Below, one piece after another: positions 34,839 to 43,792 of a stretch of DNA of 48,343 bases; the first letter of the stretch is position 1, and every line of letters begins with the position of its first letter. Source of the DNA: an uncultured Mycoplasmatota bacterium (GTDB lineage Bacteria > Bacillota_I > Bacilli_A > RF39 > UBA660). Under the pieces are notes generated by a model. That model ran no database searches, was not told where the DNA came from, and saw only the letters and a list, made by a program, of their open reading frames with translations. The position numbers and the translations under genes were made by a program. The stretch lies in NCBI GenBank assembly GCA_900554305.1, contig USGV01000009.1:1-48343 (forward strand). Direction: 5' to 3'.

Positions 34839-35826
34839 GATACATTAATTTAGCATATGGAACTTTTTCATCAATTGCTCCATAATCTATCATAATATCT
34901 TGTAAATGATTAAATGAATCTTCCGAAAACTCTGTAGTTTTAGGCCATGCATCGATATTGCGATATCTTTTTACTACCTTTGCAATATCTTCAATTGATG
35001 TATCTGGAAATTGATTGATAATCGCTTTTGCTACTTCTTCATCGGTATGATTATGTACATAATCAATTCCTTTTTGTATAGCCTTAGTAAAGTTTTCTAT
35101 CAATTCTTTATTTTCTTCTATATAGCTTATTCTTGCAGAATAAGATGTATATGGAACGATTCCTCCTAACTCTCCAAGACTAGCTACGACATATCCATAA
35201 CCTTCTTTTTCTAGTTCTAAAGCATTTGGCTCAAATAAAGTTACAAAGTCTCCTTCGCCACCTATGAAGGCTCCTCCCATAGAAGCAAATTCGATTGAAG
35301 TATTGATATTTACATCCTTTTTAGGATCAATACCATTTTCTTTTAAAGCGTATTCTAGAGTCATCTCCGGCATACCACCCGCGCGGCCTCCTAATATTTC
35401 TTTCCCTTTTAAATCTTCTAATGTAAAATCTTTTATTTTTTCTCTTGATACTATGAAAGATCCATCTTTTTGTGTCAATTGAGCAAATGTTTTTAAATAA
35501 TCTTTTTCTCCTCCTTGATATACGTAAATAGTTCCTTCACTACCACAGAATCCAATATCGGCATCTCCCGATAGTACCGCAGCTGTTACCTTATCAGCAC
35601 CGCTAGTTAAAATTAATTCAATATCTATCCCTACTTCTTCAAAATATCCCTTTTCTATTGCAACATACTGAGGTGCATAAAAAATAGAATGGGTTACTTC
35701 TGCTAATGTCACTTCTGTTAACTTTTTATCTTTCGAATCCCCTTTATTTAAATCAAATAAGACTAATGCAGCTAGTAAAAATACTAAAATACCAGCTACA
35801 ATCCAAATAATAACCTTCTTTTTCAT
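34831..35826 (-). CDS. ABC importer substrate-binding protein, NMT1/SsuA/THI5-like, membrane-anchored
   Basis: A 331-residue extracellular binding protein. Family features are FYAPQYVAIEKGYFEEVGID, SGDADIGFCGSEG, DLKGKEILGGRAGGMPE and the C-terminal VVKRYRNIDAW helix. The N-terminus (KKKVIIWIVAGILVFLLAAL) is an uncleaved helix without a lipobox cysteine, whereas Gram-positive binding proteins are normally lipoproteins. Ligand unknown; the NMT1/THI5 branch includes pyrimidine (thiamine precursor) and sulfonate binders. First gene of the importer operon. Confidence 0.88.
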   Translation of the reverse strand: MKKKVIIWIVAGILVFLLAALVLFDLNKGDSKDKKLTEVTLAEVTHSIFYAPQYVAIEKGYFEEVGIDIELILTSGADKVTAAVLSGDADIGFCGSEGTIYVYQGGEKDYLKTFAQLTQKDGSFIVSREKIKDFTLEDLKGKEILGGRAGGMPEMTLEYALKENGIDPKKDVNINTSIEFASMGGAFIGGEGDFVTLFEPNALELEKEGYGYVVASLGELGGIVPYTSYSARISYIEENKELIENFTKAIQKGIDYVHNHTDEEVAKAIINQFPDTSIEDIAKVVKRYRNIDAWPKTTEFSEDSFNHLQDIMIDYGAIDEKVPYAKLMYRG

Positions 35827-35843
35827 AATTCTCCTTTCTAAGT

Positions 35844-35872
35844 ATTATATGAAAGAAGAAAAAAAGTGTTAG
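35844..35872 (-). promoter_or_regulatory. Probable promoter of the ABC importer operon
   Basis: TATAAT (35844-35849) with CTAACA (35867-35872) at 17 bases. The leader is about 10-15 bases, leaving no room for a riboswitch. Confidence 0.5.
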
Positions 35873-35880
35873 TTTGTATA

Positions 35881-35910
35881 CAAAAAAAAGAAGTTCATTT
35901 TAAAACTTCT
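35881..35910 (-). terminator. Terminator of the nitroreductase gene
   Basis: AGAAGTT (35889-35895) pairs with AACTTCT (35904-35910), followed by eight T on the minus strand. The TAA stop (35900-35902) lies in the loop. Confidence 0.85.
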
Positions 35911-36397
35911 CATAATGTATTTTTTCTTCATAATAGTTATTATTGGGTTCCTTTTGGTCTTTTGTATATCCTAAAGAAATGGTTGCAAATACTTGATAGT
36001 TGTTAGGAATCTCTAATATTTCTTTTACTTTATCACTTTTTTCTATATTAGGATATTCTCCTATCCAACAGGATCCAATTTTTAAGTCTGTTGCTTCTAA
36101 TAAAATATTTTCTACTACAGCACCACAATCCGCCTGCCAATAAGGAGTCTCTTTTTCATCGCCTGGAGAGATAACGATAATTGCGGCAGCAGCATACTTT
36201 AACATATGGCAGTATAATCCGGTTTCACTTAATCTATTTAACGTCTCTTTTTCTGTTACTATAATAAACTCATACGGTTTTTTATTATGGGCAGAAGGTG
36301 CTTGCATACCAGCTTTTACTAGTTGTATTAGTTTCTCTTTTGGTATTTCCTTATCTTCATATTTTCGAATACTTCTTCTTTGATAAATAATATTCAT
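35900..36397 (-). CDS. Nitroreductase family protein
   Basis: An FMN-dependent oxidoreductase of 165 residues. Motifs: RRSIRKYEDKEIP (FMN phosphate contacts, N-terminus), GMQAPSAHNKKPYEF and ADCGAVVENILLEATDLKIGSCWIG, with a C-terminal SLGYTKDQKEPNN. The ATG at 36397 has AAGGAG seven bases upstream; the longer frame reads back into the preceding gene. It overlaps the zinc-ribbon gene's stop region. The natural substrate of such short nitroreductases is usually unknown. Confidence 0.9.
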   Translation of the reverse strand: MNIIYQRRSIRKYEDKEIPKEKLIQLVKAGMQAPSAHNKKPYEFIIVTEKETLNRLSETGLYCHMLKYAAAAIIVISPGDEKETPYWQADCGAVVENILLEATDLKIGSCWIGEYPNIEKSDKVKEILEIPNNYQVFATISLGYTKDQKEPNNNYYEEKIHYEKF

Positions 36398-36399
36398 AT

Positions 36400-37116
36400 T
36401 TAGTCTCCTTTTTGCTCTAGGCTTGTATCTTCTACAATACTTCCACAATAACTACACCAAGTCTTTCCACCTCTGTTTAAGTGATTTGGTGCTCCACAAT
36501 TTTGACAGTTTACTGTGATTTTGTCACTATTCTTATTTTTTCCTTTCGTATTATAATAGGTAATTGTACCATCTACTTTATTTAAAATAATTCCATCAAT
36601 TAAATCTTTTTCATCTAAATATGCTAAGTCATCTAAAACTTGCTTTTGTATTTCTTGAAATGTTTTACCTGGAATATGAGGAATTCTTGCAGCAATTTCT
36701 GGGATTTGTAACTTACTTCTATAAATATAAGGGCGATATTTTTTTAATAACTCTTGCTCTTCTTTACTACAACGATTTACTAGTCCGTTTGCTTCATCTA
36801 CGAAATAATCTTCTGGAATTTTCTTAATTTGTTTTAAATATCGAATCTTTAATATACATTCTGTATATGTACATCCTGCAAGCTCTGCAATTTGTTTTAT
36901 ATCTTCTTCGTTACTTTTTATAATTTGGGAATATATTATTTTCATTTTTTTTATGAAATCTTCATCTTTTAAAGATTCTGTACCATAGAATTTTGCATAA
37001 TCTATATACTTTCTTTCTTGGGACTTATTTACGGGTTTTATTTGCTCATTTACTATTTTTATTACACTGCTAATAATTATAATCATAAATATTATTATAT
37101 ATAAAGTTTCTATCAT
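36400..37116 (-). CDS. Membrane-anchored protein with C-terminal zinc ribbon
   Basis: A 238-residue protein, not recognised. One N-terminal helix (2-20) precedes a helical region (about 35-175) with winged-helix-like parts (DIKQIAELAGCTYTECILKI, DDLAYLDEKDLIDGIIL). The C-terminal CxxC...CxxC zinc ribbon (CQNCGAPNHL, CSYCGSI) is at about 200-228. The start at 37116 is favoured because a promoter lies at 37142-37170, inside the longer open frame. It is cotranscribed with the nitroreductase; their link is unclear. Confidence 0.7.
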   Translation of the reverse strand: MIETLYIIIFMIIIISSVIKIVNEQIKPVNKSQERKYIDYAKFYGTESLKDEDFIKKMKIIYSQIIKSNEEDIKQIAELAGCTYTECILKIRYLKQIKKIPEDYFVDEANGLVNRCSKEEQELLKKYRPYIYRSKLQIPEIAARIPHIPGKTFQEIQKQVLDDLAYLDEKDLIDGIILNKVDGTITYYNTKGKNKNSDKITVNCQNCGAPNHLNRGGKTWCSYCGSIVEDTSLEQKGD

Positions 37117-37141
37117 ATTTAACACTCTACTTTCTATTTTT

Positions 37142-37170
37142 ATTATATAGTAAGTAGTGTTGTTTTGCAA
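37142..37170 (-). promoter_or_regulatory. Promoter of the zinc-ribbon/nitroreductase operon
   Basis: TTGCAA (37165-37170) and TATAAT (37142-37147) are separated by 17 bases, directly abutting the terminator of the upstream gene. Confidence 0.7.
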
Positions 37171-37195
37171 AAGAAAAAGACGAAGAATCGTCTTT
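37170..37195 (-). terminator. Terminator of the DUF362 gene
   Basis: AAAGACGA (37176-37183) pairs with TCGTCTTT (37188-37195), with T residues following on the minus strand. The TAA stop (37194-37196) overlaps the stem. Confidence 0.85.
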
Positions 37196-38078
37196 AATCA
37201 ATATTTATTAATTCATATTCTCTAGTACCAAATCCTAATTCAGCTGATGCTTCTACTGTGTGCACTCCGTGAAGAGATTCAATACGGTTTATTAGTTTGT
37301 CTTTTCCAGGATCTTCTGAATTATATACTAAATCTAGACATGCTTGATCTATAGCAATAGGATCTAAACTTGCTAAAATACCAATATCTTTCATACATGG
37401 TGCAGACGCATTTCCATCGCAGTCGCAATCTATTGAAATATTTTTCATAACATTAATATAAGCTGCATTTCCTTTGAAATATTTTACTACACTAGAGGCA
37501 GCATCTGCCATTGCTTCTAAGAACTTGTCTTGGTCTGGAAGGTTATTAAACAACTCTTCTTGTTTATTTGTTGCTCCAGCTGTATGAATTAATGTTTTTC
37601 CGGCGGAAGATGCACAACCAATGGATAGTTGCTTTAATGCTCCTCCGTAGCCACCCATAGCATGTCCCTTGAAATGTGATAACACTAATAAAGAATCGTA
37701 GTTGACTAAATCTTTACCAACATAATTTTTCTTTAATACCTTTCCATTTGGAACGTCTAGTTCCATATCAGGTCCTTCTTCATCTAATAAATCAAATGGA
37801 AAATATTTATCCCATTCATGGTCTTTAATTAGTTGTTTATGTTTTTCAGTAGAGTTTCTTGCTCCTTCATATGCAGTATTGCATTCTACTACTGTTCCTT
37901 TTACATAGTCTACCATGTCTTTTACAAATTCTGGTCTTAAATAATTTTGATTACCTTGTTCTCCAGAATGCATCTTTACTGCTACTTTTCCTGGCAATTC
38001 CTTTCCTAAAGCCTCATATGCTTTAATAATGTTTTCTGGAGTAATATCTTTCATAAAATATACTTTTGCTTTTTCCAT
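37194..38078 (-). CDS. DUF362 family protein
   Basis: A 294-residue protein. The DUF362 core includes VAVKMHSGEQGN, ECNTAYEGARN, HFKGHAMGGYGGALKQLSIG and ILASLDPIAIDQACLDL, plus a cysteine cluster (IDCDCDGNASAPCMKDIG) that may bind metal. DUF362 members are often linked to iron-sulfur redox proteins in anaerobes; their reaction is not established. The ATG at 38078 follows AAAGGAG at six bases, and a TTG six codons upstream overlaps that site. The upstream flavodoxin gene is a plausible redox partner. Confidence 0.88.
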   Translation of the reverse strand: MEKAKVYFMKDITPENIIKAYEALGKELPGKVAVKMHSGEQGNQNYLRPEFVKDMVDYVKGTVVECNTAYEGARNSTEKHKQLIKDHEWDKYFPFDLLDEEGPDMELDVPNGKVLKKNYVGKDLVNYDSLLVLSHFKGHAMGGYGGALKQLSIGCASSAGKTLIHTAGATNKQEELFNNLPDQDKFLEAMADAASSVVKYFKGNAAYINVMKNISIDCDCDGNASAPCMKDIGILASLDPIAIDQACLDLVYNSEDPGKDKLINRIESLHGVHTVEASAELGFGTREYELINID

Positions 38079-38100
38079 AGTATTCTCTCCTTTCAATTTT

Positions 38101-38131
38101 AGTCTACCACTTAAAGTTTGCTTTATGTCAA
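38101..38131 (-). promoter_or_regulatory. Possible promoter of the DUF362 gene
   Basis: TTGACA (38126-38131) and TGG-TAGACT (-10 at 38101-38106) with a long 19-base spacing. The -35 is inside the end of the flavodoxin gene, and no terminator separates the genes, so cotranscription is equally possible. Confidence 0.35.
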
Positions 38132-38632
38132 GTTTATTTTTTCTATTTGTTTTCTTAAATCTTCTTTATCTTTCTCATCTGGATGCTTTTTTGCTTGTTC
38201 AAAGTTCTGTAAACTTACTTGAAGATTTTTATCCTCGGGATGCTCTCTAATTAACTGGAGATATTTATCTTTTACTTGATTTTTCATTTTTCCTTGACAA
38301 AAGAAAGTTCCCATTATTTTTGTGGACTTTGGAATTATTTTTTTTATTCTTTCTTCCAAGGTATCAAAGTATTCTTTACTTCCTCCAAAGCCAGCAGTTG
38401 CAAATAAAAATACTTTCTTATTTTCTAATTTTTCTAATAGACATCTTATTTTTTCTGTACACATTCCTTTTATAATAGGAGTCCCTACATAATAAATATC
38501 TCCCTCTGGGACTTCTTCTATTAATTTGTCACTTATTTTTTCATAATATGCATCTATTAATTTTTCTTTTATTGTTTCAGCTAATTCTTGGGTGTTTCCT
38601 GTCAAAGAATCGTAAATTATTATACTTTTCAT
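38123..38632 (-). CDS. Flavodoxin family protein
   Basis: A 169-residue FMN-binding electron carrier. The N-terminal phosphate loop is SLTGNTQELA (residues 9-18). DIYYVGTPIIKG and FLFATAGFGGS form the isoalloxazine loops. The C-terminal extension (FFCQGKMKNQVKDKYLQL, then NFEQAKKHPDEKD) is characteristic of a firmicute subfamily whose partners are poorly known. It starts two bases before the stop of the DUF975-CmpB gene, so it is translationally linked. Confidence 0.88.
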   Translation of the reverse strand: MKSIIIYDSLTGNTQELAETIKEKLIDAYYEKISDKLIEEVPEGDIYYVGTPIIKGMCTEKIRCLLEKLENKKVFLFATAGFGGSKEYFDTLEERIKKIIPKSTKIMGTFFCQGKMKNQVKDKYLQLIREHPEDKNLQVSLQNFEQAKKHPDEKDKEDLRKQIEKINLT

Positions 38633-38633
38633 T

Positions 38634-40424
38634 TTACCTTACCTCTTTTACTATCATTTCTATATCTGTAATTCCTTTTCCTTCATTCGGATGATAATGA
38701 GAATATATATGATCAAAAATAAATAAGCATAATAGCGAGCAACAGATTATGGCCAGTTTTTTAGGATTTATTTTTTGTAAAACATTGTCGATTAGCGGAG
38801 CTAAAATATAAACTAAAATAATTCCACCAATACCAAAAACCAGTAGTCCTTCGGCACATACTCGTCCTTGAATATTTAAAAAGTATCCACTGTAATCCCA
38901 CCATTTTGTGCCATCAAAAACGTATTCTAAATATACTGCAGTAAAATATTCTACTAAACCACATAATACAATAATTAAAATAAATTCTTGTAATGGTTTT
39001 TTTCTGAATTTATGTAATATTGTTAATATCAGTAAACAGCCATACCCATATATTGGTAGCCAAGGGCCTTGTAAAACACCTCTTTTTACAAATTCTCCAT
39101 GTTCTATAATGTGCATGATTACTTCAAATGACCAGCCTATTATCGATGCTATAAAGAATAAGGCAAGTAGGGACCATATGCTATACCTTCTAGTATAGTT
39201 CAAGGTATCTAATTTTTTTCTTTGATGCTTTTCAGGAATACTAAATAAGCGCATCGGGTATTCTTTTCCTTGGATTATGTTTTTATATATTTCTAATCGT
39301 TCTTTTTTAATTTCTTCTTGTTCTTCTTTTTCTCTTTCTTTCGTATCTGATAGGGAAATACCTAAAAAGTCTGCTAATACTCTTTTTATTCCCTTAGGCT
39401 TTTCTAACTTTTCTTGTGATTTTTTTAAACCATTTATTACATCTTCATACTCCGCTTCTAATTTATCCTTAGGGGCTTTTTCATATAGATATTCGTCATT
39501 TAGCTTTTCTATTCCTGGTATTTTCTTCTCCTTACCCAATCTTCTTAAATTAGCATAATATTCCGTAATTGTTGCAACTCTGTATGGATTTGAATATAAG
39601 ATTTCTGTAAGACCAAATGTCAGTCCTCCTAAAATAACCCAACCAATATAAGACATTTCCAATTTAAAACATTCCCATTTATGCCCATCCATCATTTTTC
39701 TTGATAAATTAATAGCGTCTAGTGTTTTTATCTTAGGATTCTCTGCTACAATATATGGAACTAATATATAAGAATATCTTTTTACAAAAATACCTACTAG
39801 TGTTAAACACCATAAACTATAAAATGCAGAGGTCACAAACATTGTCCAAGAAGTTCTTGTCCAGGATTTGATTCTTAATAAAAATAAGAATCTTTGCATT
39901 GGTACCTTCTTATATACTCTTCCTTCTAAAAATATTCTTCTTGAGATTACTTGGTACATATTTATTAAAAATATCCATATTAGAAAACTTATTAATAAAC
40001 TACAACCAATTAAGATAATAGATGTTATGTTAGGATGCCCAATAATCGAGTTCATTCCAACAATAAAATTCACATAAATAGATCCGGTAGAAAAAGCATT
40101 TACTATCATAGCAAAGACTCCTCTGCTTCTACCTAGAACCTTATTTTGGTTTTTTTTATCTTTTTCAATTATTTCTTCTTTTATCTCTTTTGTTGCCTTT
40201 TTACTTTTTTCTGTCTCTCCTTTTAAAGCATCCTTTACGGCCTGGTCTACTTTTTCTGATTCTTTTATCGTAGTTTCTGGTAATTTCTTATTTTCACTAA
40301 TATTAAAAGTACTGGTAAATTCTGTACCTATAAATGCGGCAATTACACATGCTACAACAAATATAGGATAGTGATGTTTTAAGTTCCTTCTTGCGTTTTT
40401 CTTTAATTCTTTTCTCGATTTCAT
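38634..40424 (-). CDS. DUF975 and CmpB-type permease fusion membrane protein
   Basis: A 596-residue polytopic membrane protein. The N-terminal DUF975 part (about 1-300) has the opening RKELKKNARRNLKHHYPIF and the later IVAENPKIKTLDAINLSRKMM motif. A charged linker (about 300-415) precedes a second membrane domain (about 425-560) matching the putative ABC-transporter CmpB family (GPWLPIYGYGCLLIL, EYFTAVYLEYVFDGTKWWDYS, IQGRVCAEGLLVFGIGG). No ATPase gene is nearby. Both parts are of unknown function; the fusion suggests they work together. ATG at 40424 follows GGAGGT. Confidence 0.8.
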   Translation of the reverse strand: MKSRKELKKNARRNLKHHYPIFVVACVIAAFIGTEFTSTFNISENKKLPETTIKESEKVDQAVKDALKGETEKSKKATKEIKEEIIEKDKKNQNKVLGRSRGVFAMIVNAFSTGSIYVNFIVGMNSIIGHPNITSIILIGCSLLISFLIWIFLINMYQVISRRIFLEGRVYKKVPMQRFLFLLRIKSWTRTSWTMFVTSAFYSLWCLTLVGIFVKRYSYILVPYIVAENPKIKTLDAINLSRKMMDGHKWECFKLEMSYIGWVILGGLTFGLTEILYSNPYRVATITEYYANLRRLGKEKKIPGIEKLNDEYLYEKAPKDKLEAEYEDVINGLKKSQEKLEKPKGIKRVLADFLGISLSDTKEREKEEQEEIKKERLEIYKNIIQGKEYPMRLFSIPEKHQRKKLDTLNYTRRYSIWSLLALFFIASIIGWSFEVIMHIIEHGEFVKRGVLQGPWLPIYGYGCLLILTILHKFRKKPLQEFILIIVLCGLVEYFTAVYLEYVFDGTKWWDYSGYFLNIQGRVCAEGLLVFGIGGIILVYILAPLIDNVLQKINPKKLAIICCSLLCLFIFDHIYSHYHPNEGKGITDIEMIVKEVR

Positions 40425-40444
40425 ATATTACCTCCACCAACTAA

Positions 40445-40984
40445 TTATCTTTTTCTTCCTCGTATGAATCCATTTTTAAATGCTTCTACTAGGCCTTGCT
40501 CCGTAGATGGTTTTCTTTCTATACCATTTACAAATAATGGTAGGCGCTCCGGTTCTTTTTTATTTGTATCGTAATGGTAAAAAGCTATTTCATGTCTTGT
40601 GATAATTCCTTCTATTACTTCTATATTATTACTGTGTGGTACTTTATTTGCAAGAGATTTTACATATTGTAAGGTTTCTACATCGGCAGCACTTAATCTA
40701 GGTGCTCCAGTTAATCTTGGATGTGTATGGAACATAATATAATAGGGCATATCTGTGTTAAATAAATCCCATACTGTTTTTTGAATCCATTTAGTCACAT
40801 TATATTCTAGAGAAGAAGAAGTTCTTTCTTGATAAACATCATCAGAATGTATAGATATTTTATCAACTAATAAGTCGTTACCATTTGCTTTTCCTTGGAT
40901 TATTCCTCCGACTTCTTCTTTTTGTGTTTTGCTTAGCTCTAGTAAATTGTTATAGCATTCTTCTGTCATATGGATGTTTACCAT
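40445..40984 (-). CDS. JAMM/MPN (JAB) domain metalloprotease-like protein
   Basis: A 179-residue soluble protein. The JAMM zinc site is complete: E24 (KEEVGGIIQG), H86 and H88 (FHTHP), S98 and D101 (LSAAD). The spacing between the second His and Ser is nine residues instead of the usual seven. The family cleaves isopeptide or peptide bonds of ubiquitin-like or sulfur-carrier proteins; no such carrier is encoded here. The ATG at 40984 follows GGAGGAAA. It heads the operon with the DUF975-CmpB and flavodoxin genes. Confidence 0.82.
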   Translation of the reverse strand: MVNIHMTEECYNNLLELSKTQKEEVGGIIQGKANGNDLLVDKISIHSDDVYQERTSSSLEYNVTKWIQKTVWDLFNTDMPYYIMFHTHPRLTGAPRLSAADVETLQYVKSLANKVPHSNNIEVIEGIITRHEIAFYHYDTNKKEPERLPLFVNGIERKPSTEQGLVEAFKNGFIRGRKR

Positions 40985-41100
40985 GCGGTTTCCTCCCTGT
41001 TTTATCAGAATTTGTTGTATTTAGATTAGTAATTATGATTTTTATAAAATATACTCTTATTATATACTATATTTTTTGTTGAAGAAAGATTTTTGTCCAT

Positions 41101-41132
41101 AATAAAACTAATACCTGTTGTGGTATTAGTTT
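41101..41132 (-). terminator. Terminator of the FucO/FIST/aldehyde dehydrogenase operon
   Basis: An 11-bp stem, AAACTAATACC (41105-41115) with GGTATTAGTTT (41122-41132), followed by T-rich sequence on the minus strand. Confidence 0.9.
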
Positions 41133-41137
41133 CTCTT

Positions 41138-42574
41138 TTATTTTAAAACATTCTTTAAAACAATTGTCTTGATTCTGGACATTTCTTGTAATGTTGTCGC
41201 AATACCTTCATTACCAATTCCAGAATGCTTCCATCCTCCAAAAGGCATTTCTGCAGAACGGAAGAAACTTGCTCCGTTGATTACAGCTCCACCTACTTCT
41301 AATTTTTCTGCTACTTTGAAAGCGTTATTCATATCTCTTGTAATAATATTTCCGCATAATCCAAAACTAGATTGATTTGCGATTTCTATCGCTTCATCGA
41401 TGGTATCAAATCCGCAAATAGGAATTACTGGACCAAACACTTCCATATCTTTCATAATATCCATATCTCTTGTAACATCTATTAGAACAGCAGGTTCGTA
41501 ATATGCCCCATTTCTACGTCCTCCGAAGATTAGCTTAGCACCTTGAGCAACTGTTGTTGCTACTTGCTCCTCGACACGTTTTGCTGCCCGTTCATTAATT
41601 AAGCAGCCAATTTCTGTTTTTTCGTCCATTGGATTACCAATTTGCATTCTGCTTATTCGTTCAATTACTCGACGAGTAAATTCATCTTTGATATCATTGT
41701 GGACCAAGAAACGTTTACTTGCACAACACACTTGACCTGTATTATAAAGTCTTCCCCAAACCATTTCTTCTACGGCTAAATCTAAGTCTCCATCTTTATC
41801 TAAAATGAAAGCATCATTTCCACCTAACTCTAGCATTACATGAGTTAAGTTTTTACTAGCGGTCGCCATTGTTTCCATACCAACTGCTGTTGATCCTGTT
41901 ACACTTACTAGATGAACTCCTTTATGTCTCACTAAAGCTTGACCAGTTATTGGGCCATCTCCAGATATACAACTAATTACTCCATCTGGTACCCCTGCCT
42001 CTTTTAATAAAAGGCAATATCTATGTAATGTTAAAGGATTATATGTTGATGGTTTTACAATAACTGCATTTCCCATGATTAATGCACTTGGAACTTTTTG
42101 TCCAAATAAGTCACATGGAAAGTTAAATGGAATAATACAAGCAACTACTCCTAAAGGTTGTCTGATTGTAAATTGAACATCATTTTCATGACCAGCTTCG
42201 TTTCCCGCTGGAATATTAATACCATATAAATGTTTGGCTCTTTCTACGTAAGCATATACGAAAGTTCTAGTATTAGAAATTTCTCCTCTAGCTTCCGTAA
42301 TTGGTTTACCTGTTTCTCTACATAAAAGTTCTGCCAACTCTTCCTTATCTCTTTCTACTAAGTCAACAAACTTTTCTAGAATGCGTCCACGTTCATGTAG
42401 AGGTACTTCTGCCCATTTTTTTTGGGCAGCAACAGCAGCTTTTACGGCCATATCGACATCTTCTTCTGTAGAATTTGGCACTGTATCAATAAACTCTCCT
42501 GTTGCTGGATTTGTTACTTCAATTACTTGATGGTTGCTAGCATCCATCTCCATCCCTTTTATTAAGTTCTTCAT
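41138..42574 (-). CDS. NAD(P)-dependent aldehyde dehydrogenase
   Basis: Oxidises an aldehyde to the acid. The 478 residues have the ALDH fold with the oxyanion N151 (FNFP), general base E249 (LELGGND), nucleophile C283 (GQVCCAS) and the EVFGPVIPI motif. Its best-known relatives act on lactaldehyde, glycolaldehyde or succinate semialdehyde. The FucO-like gene in the same operon points to lactaldehyde or another short hydroxyaldehyde. ATG at 42574 follows GGAGGT. Confidence 0.93.
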   Translation of the reverse strand: MKNLIKGMEMDASNHQVIEVTNPATGEFIDTVPNSTEEDVDMAVKAAVAAQKKWAEVPLHERGRILEKFVDLVERDKEELAELLCRETGKPITEARGEISNTRTFVYAYVERAKHLYGINIPAGNEAGHENDVQFTIRQPLGVVACIIPFNFPCDLFGQKVPSALIMGNAVIVKPSTYNPLTLHRYCLLLKEAGVPDGVISCISGDGPITGQALVRHKGVHLVSVTGSTAVGMETMATASKNLTHVMLELGGNDAFILDKDGDLDLAVEEMVWGRLYNTGQVCCASKRFLVHNDIKDEFTRRVIERISRMQIGNPMDEKTEIGCLINERAAKRVEEQVATTVAQGAKLIFGGRRNGAYYEPAVLIDVTRDMDIMKDMEVFGPVIPICGFDTIDEAIEIANQSSFGLCGNIITRDMNNAFKVAEKLEVGGAVINGASFFRSAEMPFGGWKHSGIGNEGIATTLQEMSRIKTIVLKNVLK

Positions 42575-42583
42575 TACTACCTC

Positions 42584-43771
42584 CTAATTTTTACCAAAAG
42601 CGGTAAATGATAACATTAATCCACCACAAATATTAGCGGAATGTTCATCATATCCATATTCACCAAATGTAAATACAGTAATAAAAGGTACTCCTTTAGC
42701 TTCTTTTACTAATTGTTTATGTACTTCTCCAATGCGATCTCCAATTCCTAATTTTCTTCCACCACAGTGTACTAAGAAATATGCTGCTGGATCTGTATAT
42801 AATTGTTTTTTTACATCTTTTAATGTGTTTCCAGTAGAATCAATTAATTCATCTACAGTTGCTTCTAATTGAAGAATTGCAGTTCCTGGAACAGCTTTAT
42901 TACCTAGTGTAATCGTATCATCAGTTGTAGTTCTTGTTCCCATATCATTTCCAAACATTGGGTGGCGAACTACAGTTAGATTTCCAAGTGGATCTTTTAC
43001 TCCTAAAGGTCTAGTAATTGATGCTACTAAAAGATTTTGACCTTTTAATTGTGCTGGAGTAGTATTTATCCAACTTGCATATTTTTTAAGTGCAGATACT
43101 CCGTCAATAGATACTAAAGTACGGTTATCTTTTACTTCTGTAATTAAACCAATATTATTTGTTTCTCTGTATGCTCCTGTAAATGAAGTTACAATTTCAT
43201 TATCTGTATAGAAGAATGCAACAGCAACACCATCGTTAAATACTTTGTCATTACAAATAATTTGCCATTTTCCTTCTACTGTATCGTCAGCAGCACTTCC
43301 TCCGAACATTGGAACTCTTCCAATAACATCTTGAATTCCCATTAAGTAATCTTCTTCTTCTTTTGGACTTGCTACCATATAGAAATATGCTGGAGCTCTT
43401 GTTGTTTTGGCATTCTCAACAGCTTCAATTGCTACTTTTCTACCAATAGCGCGTGCATCTTTTCCAGCTTCATGACATGCAACTCCTACAGTCATATCTT
43501 TGTCATCTAGCATCATCATTCCTGAAAATCCGTGATCTGATGTGATAACTCCTTCTGGTACCATAATAGCACCACTACTTGTACAACCGATAATTGGAGC
43601 ATTGGTTACACTTTTTACTCCTTTTACCACTTCTTTTACATCACTTAATACTGAAGTATATAACATTCCAAGTTTGGAATTTTTCATATCATGTGATGCG
43701 ATTTTTGCAGTTTCTTCTCCAGATTTAAAACTGTCTACATCAATACTGAATCCTACTTTTGATTTTAACAT
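42584..43771 (-). CDS. Stand-alone FIST-domain protein
   Basis: A 395-residue soluble protein. FIST_N covers about 30-200 (APIIGCTSSGAIM, PMFGGSAADD) and FIST_C about 225-375 (AAYFLVHCGGRKLGIGDRI, FTFGEYGY, ICGGLMLSF). FIST domains are predicted small-ligand sensors usually fused to signalling outputs; here no output domain is attached. It lies nine bases from the aldehyde dehydrogenase and 21 bases from the alcohol dehydrogenase, suggesting it senses or handles a substrate of that pathway. ATG at 43771 follows AGAGGT. Confidence 0.9.
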   Translation of the reverse strand: MLKSKVGFSIDVDSFKSGEETAKIASHDMKNSKLGMLYTSVLSDVKEVVKGVKSVTNAPIIGCTSSGAIMVPEGVITSDHGFSGMMMLDDKDMTVGVACHEAGKDARAIGRKVAIEAVENAKTTRAPAYFYMVASPKEEEDYLMGIQDVIGRVPMFGGSAADDTVEGKWQIICNDKVFNDGVAVAFFYTDNEIVTSFTGAYRETNNIGLITEVKDNRTLVSIDGVSALKKYASWINTTPAQLKGQNLLVASITRPLGVKDPLGNLTVVRHPMFGNDMGTRTTTDDTITLGNKAVPGTAILQLEATVDELIDSTGNTLKDVKKQLYTDPAAYFLVHCGGRKLGIGDRIGEVHKQLVKEAKGVPFITVFTFGEYGYDEHSANICGGLMLSFTAFGKN

Positions 43772-43792
43772 TTTTTCTACCTCTTTTCCTTT

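Noticed and set aside
35827..35899. Riboswitch (for example TPP) before the ABC importer
   Set aside because: Only about 70 bases separate the importer from the nitroreductase, filled by a promoter and a terminator; no aptamer-like motif was seen.
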